NCBI GenBank assembly: GCA_028274885.1
Contig: JAQCMX010000023.1
Coordinates: 1-6,875 of the forward strand
Direction: 5' to 3'
Length of the DNA: 6,875 nt
Source of the DNA: Haloarculaceae archaeon
GTDB lineage: Archaea > Halobacteriota > Halobacteria > Halobacteriales > Haloarculaceae
The number at the start of each line of letters is the position of its first letter. Within the stretch, counting starts at the first letter, position 1. The notes under the pieces were generated by a model that saw only the letters and a program-made list of their open reading frames with translations, did no database searches and was not told where the DNA came from. Below, piece after piece: positions 5,012 to 6,875 of the stretch. The translations under genes were made by a program, and so were the position numbers.

Positions 5012-6367
5012 ATGCCGCTCAACCCCTTTTCGGCGGCGTTGGATGCACAGACCGAAGCGTTAGAAACTGCGGCTGATGCCTTTCAGCGCGGCTCGATCGC
5101 TCCGGACCGTGCTCTGGAGATGGAAACGATCGAGGTCGGGCTGACCCCCTCGACGGTTGTTTACGAGGAGAACAAACTCGAGCTGTTACACTACGAGCCG
5201 ATGACAGAGGAACAAAACGAGGTGCCGATCCTCGTCGTCTACGCCCTCATCAACAAGCCGTACATCCTCGATCTCCAGCCCGACCGCAGCGTGATCCGCC
5301 AGCTGGTGGCGGCCGGACACGACGTCTACATGATCGACTGGAACGAACCCTCCCGCCTCGACCAGCATCTCGGCCTGCACGACTACGTCAATCGCTACAT
5401 CGACAACTGCGTGGATCACATCCGCGAACAGTCCGGTCAGGACCAGATCAACCTCCTCGGTTACTGCATGGGCGGGACGATGACCACGATGCACACCGCC
5501 TTGCACGGCGAGAAGATCAACGCACTCGCGCTGATGGCCTCGGGGCTTTGCTTTGACCGGACCGGCGGCGTCCTCGAAAAGTGGGGCGACGAGGAGTACT
5601 ACGACCCGCAGGCTGTTGTGGACACCTTCGGCAACGTCCCCGCGGACTTCCTCGATGAGGGGTTTGCACTGATGGACCCTGTCGACAACTATCTGAGCAA
5701 GTACATCACACTCTACGAGAACCTGGAGAGTGACAGTTTCGTAGCGAACTTCTCCCGGATGGAGAAGTGGCTCGACGAGGGGATCGATATCGCCGGACAG
5801 GCCTACGTGGAGTTTATCGAGAAGATCTACCAGAACAACGAACTCCACCGGAACGTCCTCGAACTCGACGGTGAGCACGTCGACATCGAGCGTATCGACG
5901 TGCCGATTCTCCAGATCATGGGGGAGTACGACCACCTCATTCCACCGGAGGCCTCGAAACCGTTCAACAAGGTCGTCGGCAGCGACGACGTAACCACAGT
6001 CGAGCATCCAACCGGCCACATCGGGTTGGCTGTCTCCTCGTCCTCACACGAGGATGTCTGGCCGGAGGTCGCCGACTGGTTCCACGACCAATCCGAACAA
6101 ACCGGGAACTCCGGAGCCGAGGACGCAGACGCTGCGAAGACCGAGACACCCGAAACTGTCGATACGACGGTCGAGGAAAGCCAGGCAACGGCTACCGAGG
6201 CGGAACCGATTGATACTATCGACGGGATCGGCCCGACCTACGCAGAGCGACTCGTTGAGGCAGGGATCCAAACGAGTGCGGATCTCGCGGAAACCGACGC
6301 TACAGAGCTGGCTGAGATCGCCCAGACCAGCGAAGCACGCGTTAAAACCTGGCTCGACCAGATCTGA
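5012..6367 (+). CDS. phaC: Class III PHA synthase catalytic subunit PhaC with C-terminal helix-hairpin-helix domain
   Basis: PhaC polymerises (R)-3-hydroxyacyl-CoA into polyester on the growing granule. The alpha/beta-hydrolase core (about 40-358 of 451) has the synthase lipase-box variant GYCMGG (150-155) with nucleophile Cys152. The predicted triad is completed by Asp307 in GEYDHLIPP and His336 in GHIGL. Supporting strands include VPILVVYALINKPYILDL (71-88) and DVYMIDW (104-110). The first ~35 residues form an amphipathic helix starting NPFSAALDAQTEALE (4-18). After the catalytic core comes an acidic Thr/Glu-rich linker (about 360-397). It leads to a compact helix-hairpin-helix unit (398-451) with IDGIGPTYAERLVEAGI (403-419) followed by TSADLAETDATELAEIA. 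The HhH is not part of the classical synthase fold. PhaC is last in the operon. Synthase identity is secure; the role of the tail is unknown. Confidence 0.95.
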   Translation: MPLNPFSAALDAQTEALETAADAFQRGSIAPDRALEMETIEVGLTPSTVVYEENKLELLHYEPMTEEQNEVPILVVYALINKPYILDLQPDRSVIRQLVAAGHDVYMIDWNEPSRLDQHLGLHDYVNRYIDNCVDHIREQSGQDQINLLGYCMGGTMTTMHTALHGEKINALALMASGLCFDRTGGVLEKWGDEEYYDPQAVVDTFGNVPADFLDEGFALMDPVDNYLSKYITLYENLESDSFVANFSRMEKWLDEGIDIAGQAYVEFIEKIYQNNELHRNVLELDGEHVDIERIDVPILQIMGEYDHLIPPEASKPFNKVVGSDDVTTVEHPTGHIGLAVSSSSHEDVWPEVADWFHDQSEQTGNSGAEDADAAKTETPETVDTTVEESQATATEAEPIDTIDGIGPTYAERLVEAGIQTSADLAETDATELAEIAQTSEARVKTWLDQI

Positions 6368-6440
6368 ACCACTACAACCGCTTTGCTTACCAGTCGCCGA
6401 CCCACCACGCACCCGGTCGAGTTCCCCCGTCGTCCGTTCC

Positions 6441-6452
6441 AAATTTTCAATA
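6441..6452 (+). promoter_or_regulatory. Possible TATA element of the LOG-like gene
   Basis: AAATTTTCAATA is the only AT-rich patch in the 107-nt gap after phaC. Its centre is about 28 nt before the GTG start, consistent with a leaderless transcript and independent expression from the pha operon. The T run inside it (6444-6447) could also help terminate phaC transcription. The match to a TATA consensus is only moderate. Confidence 0.4.
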
Positions 6453-6474
6453 GCCGCGAACCTGTTGTCCAACT

Positions 6475-6875
6475 GTGCGCGTCAGCGTGGTCGGCGGTTC
6501 GACCGTCAGCGAAGCAACTTCCGAGACTGCACGGACGCTTGGCAGACTCCTCGCCCGCCGCGGACACGTCGTCGTCTGTGGCGGACAATCGGGTGTCATG
6601 GCCGCGGTCTGTCATGGCGCACAGGAACAGGACGGCCATACGATCGGAATCCTTCCCGGGATCGATCCCCGTGCCGGAAACGAATACCTCGAGACTGCGG
6701 TTGCAACGGGGATGGGTAACGCCCGTAACGCCCTCGTGGTTCGAAACGGTGACGCCACGGTCGCCGTCGACGGCAGCACCGGCACCCTCTCGGAGATCGC
6801 GCTCGCCCTCGACGCTGGCCACCGCGTTGCTGGTCTCGACACCCACAGCATCGACGGCGTCGAACACGTTGCAAC
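6475..6875 (+). CDS. TIGR00725/LOG-like Rossmann-fold protein (partial, runs off window end)
   Basis: The frame begins at GTG and stays open to the window edge, giving 133 complete codons. The start MRVSVVGGSTV forms a first Rossmann strand with its glycine turn. CGGQSGVMAAVCHGA (35-49) is the second family motif. GHTIGILPGIDP (54-65) is the third, and TGMGNARNALVV (78-89) follows with the conserved Arg84. VDGSTGTLSEIALALDAG (98-115) corresponds to the PGGxGTxxE loop of LOG-type nucleotide-binding proteins, with GTxSE intact. LOG proteins of plants and bacteria hydrolyse cytokinin nucleotide monophosphates, and DprA and Moco-carrier proteins are distant relatives. The TIGR00725 branch has no settled function, so none is assigned. 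The frame lacks a nearby in-frame ATG, hence the GTG start, which fits the AT-rich element about 28 nt upstream. Roughly the last quarter of the gene is outside the window. Confidence 0.82.
   Translation, partial: MRVSVVGGSTVSEATSETARTLGRLLARRGHVVVCGGQSGVMAAVCHGAQEQDGHTIGILPGIDPRAGNEYLETAVATGMGNARNALVVRNGDATVAVDGSTGTLSEIALALDAGHRVAGLDTHSIDGVEHVA

Noticed and set aside
5186..6019. 277-codon open frame antisense to phaC
   Set aside because: Its Val/Asp/Leu-rich sequence is the mirror of the phaC codon bias, it has no recognisable domain, and the catalytic motifs of PhaC on the other strand are unambiguous.
6238..6867. 209-codon open frame on the - strand spanning the phaC end and the LOG-like gene
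   Set aside because: It covers two + strand genes with clear motifs and the intergenic gap, and has no family features. The GTG-started + frame explains the region better.
1..6875. CRISPR arrays, insertion sequences, tRNA or rRNA genes
   Set aside because: No repeat-spacer pattern, transposase frame, terminal inverted repeats, or cloverleaf-type sequence was seen on either strand.

Overview
The window reads as chromosome of an extremely halophilic archaeon (class Halobacteria). The sequence is GC-rich, the proteins are strongly acidic (Asp/Glu-rich, few Lys), and genes start within a few bases of archaeal TATA boxes (leaderless style). The gene content is also archaeal: Hel308 helicase, the KEOPS subunit Cgi121 and a haloarchaeal-type class III polyhydroxyalkanoate (PHA) synthase locus. 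The genus cannot be fixed from what is visible.

Region 1 (1-2811, + strand) is an information-processing pair. A Hel308 superfamily-2 helicase with all core motifs, a C-terminal helix-hairpin-helix (HhH) domain and a candidate PCNA-binding tail overlaps by 1 nt the gene for Cgi121, the tRNA-binding KEOPS subunit of the t6A tRNA-modification pathway.

Region 2 (2869-6367) is a PHA locus. A MaoC-type (R)-enoyl-CoA hydratase is encoded on the - strand and ends convergently with cgi121. It is divergent from a + strand operon phaR (AbrB-type regulator), phaP (phasin), phaE and phaC (the two synthase subunits). The 274-nt divergent intergenic stretch carries a TATA box for each side, three tandem 10-bp repeats just upstream of the phaR promoter, and small inverted repeats. 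The likely logic is as follows. MaoC supplies (R)-3-hydroxyacyl-CoA, PhaE/PhaC polymerise it, PhaP coats the granule, and PhaR, an AbrB repressor with a phasin-like N-terminus, links granule surface to transcription.

Region 3 (6475-end) is a GTG-started gene of the TIGR00725/LOG-like Rossmann family, cut by the window edge.

The most notable observations are three. The synthase PhaC ends in an acidic linker plus an HhH domain that resembles the HhH of Hel308 in the same window, suggesting a PHA synthase with a nucleic-acid- or protein-docking tail. Similar amphipathic N-terminal helices recur in MaoC, PhaR, PhaE, PhaP and PhaC, as if a common granule-targeting module marks the whole locus. 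The phaR promoter has a 10-bp-phased repeat array.
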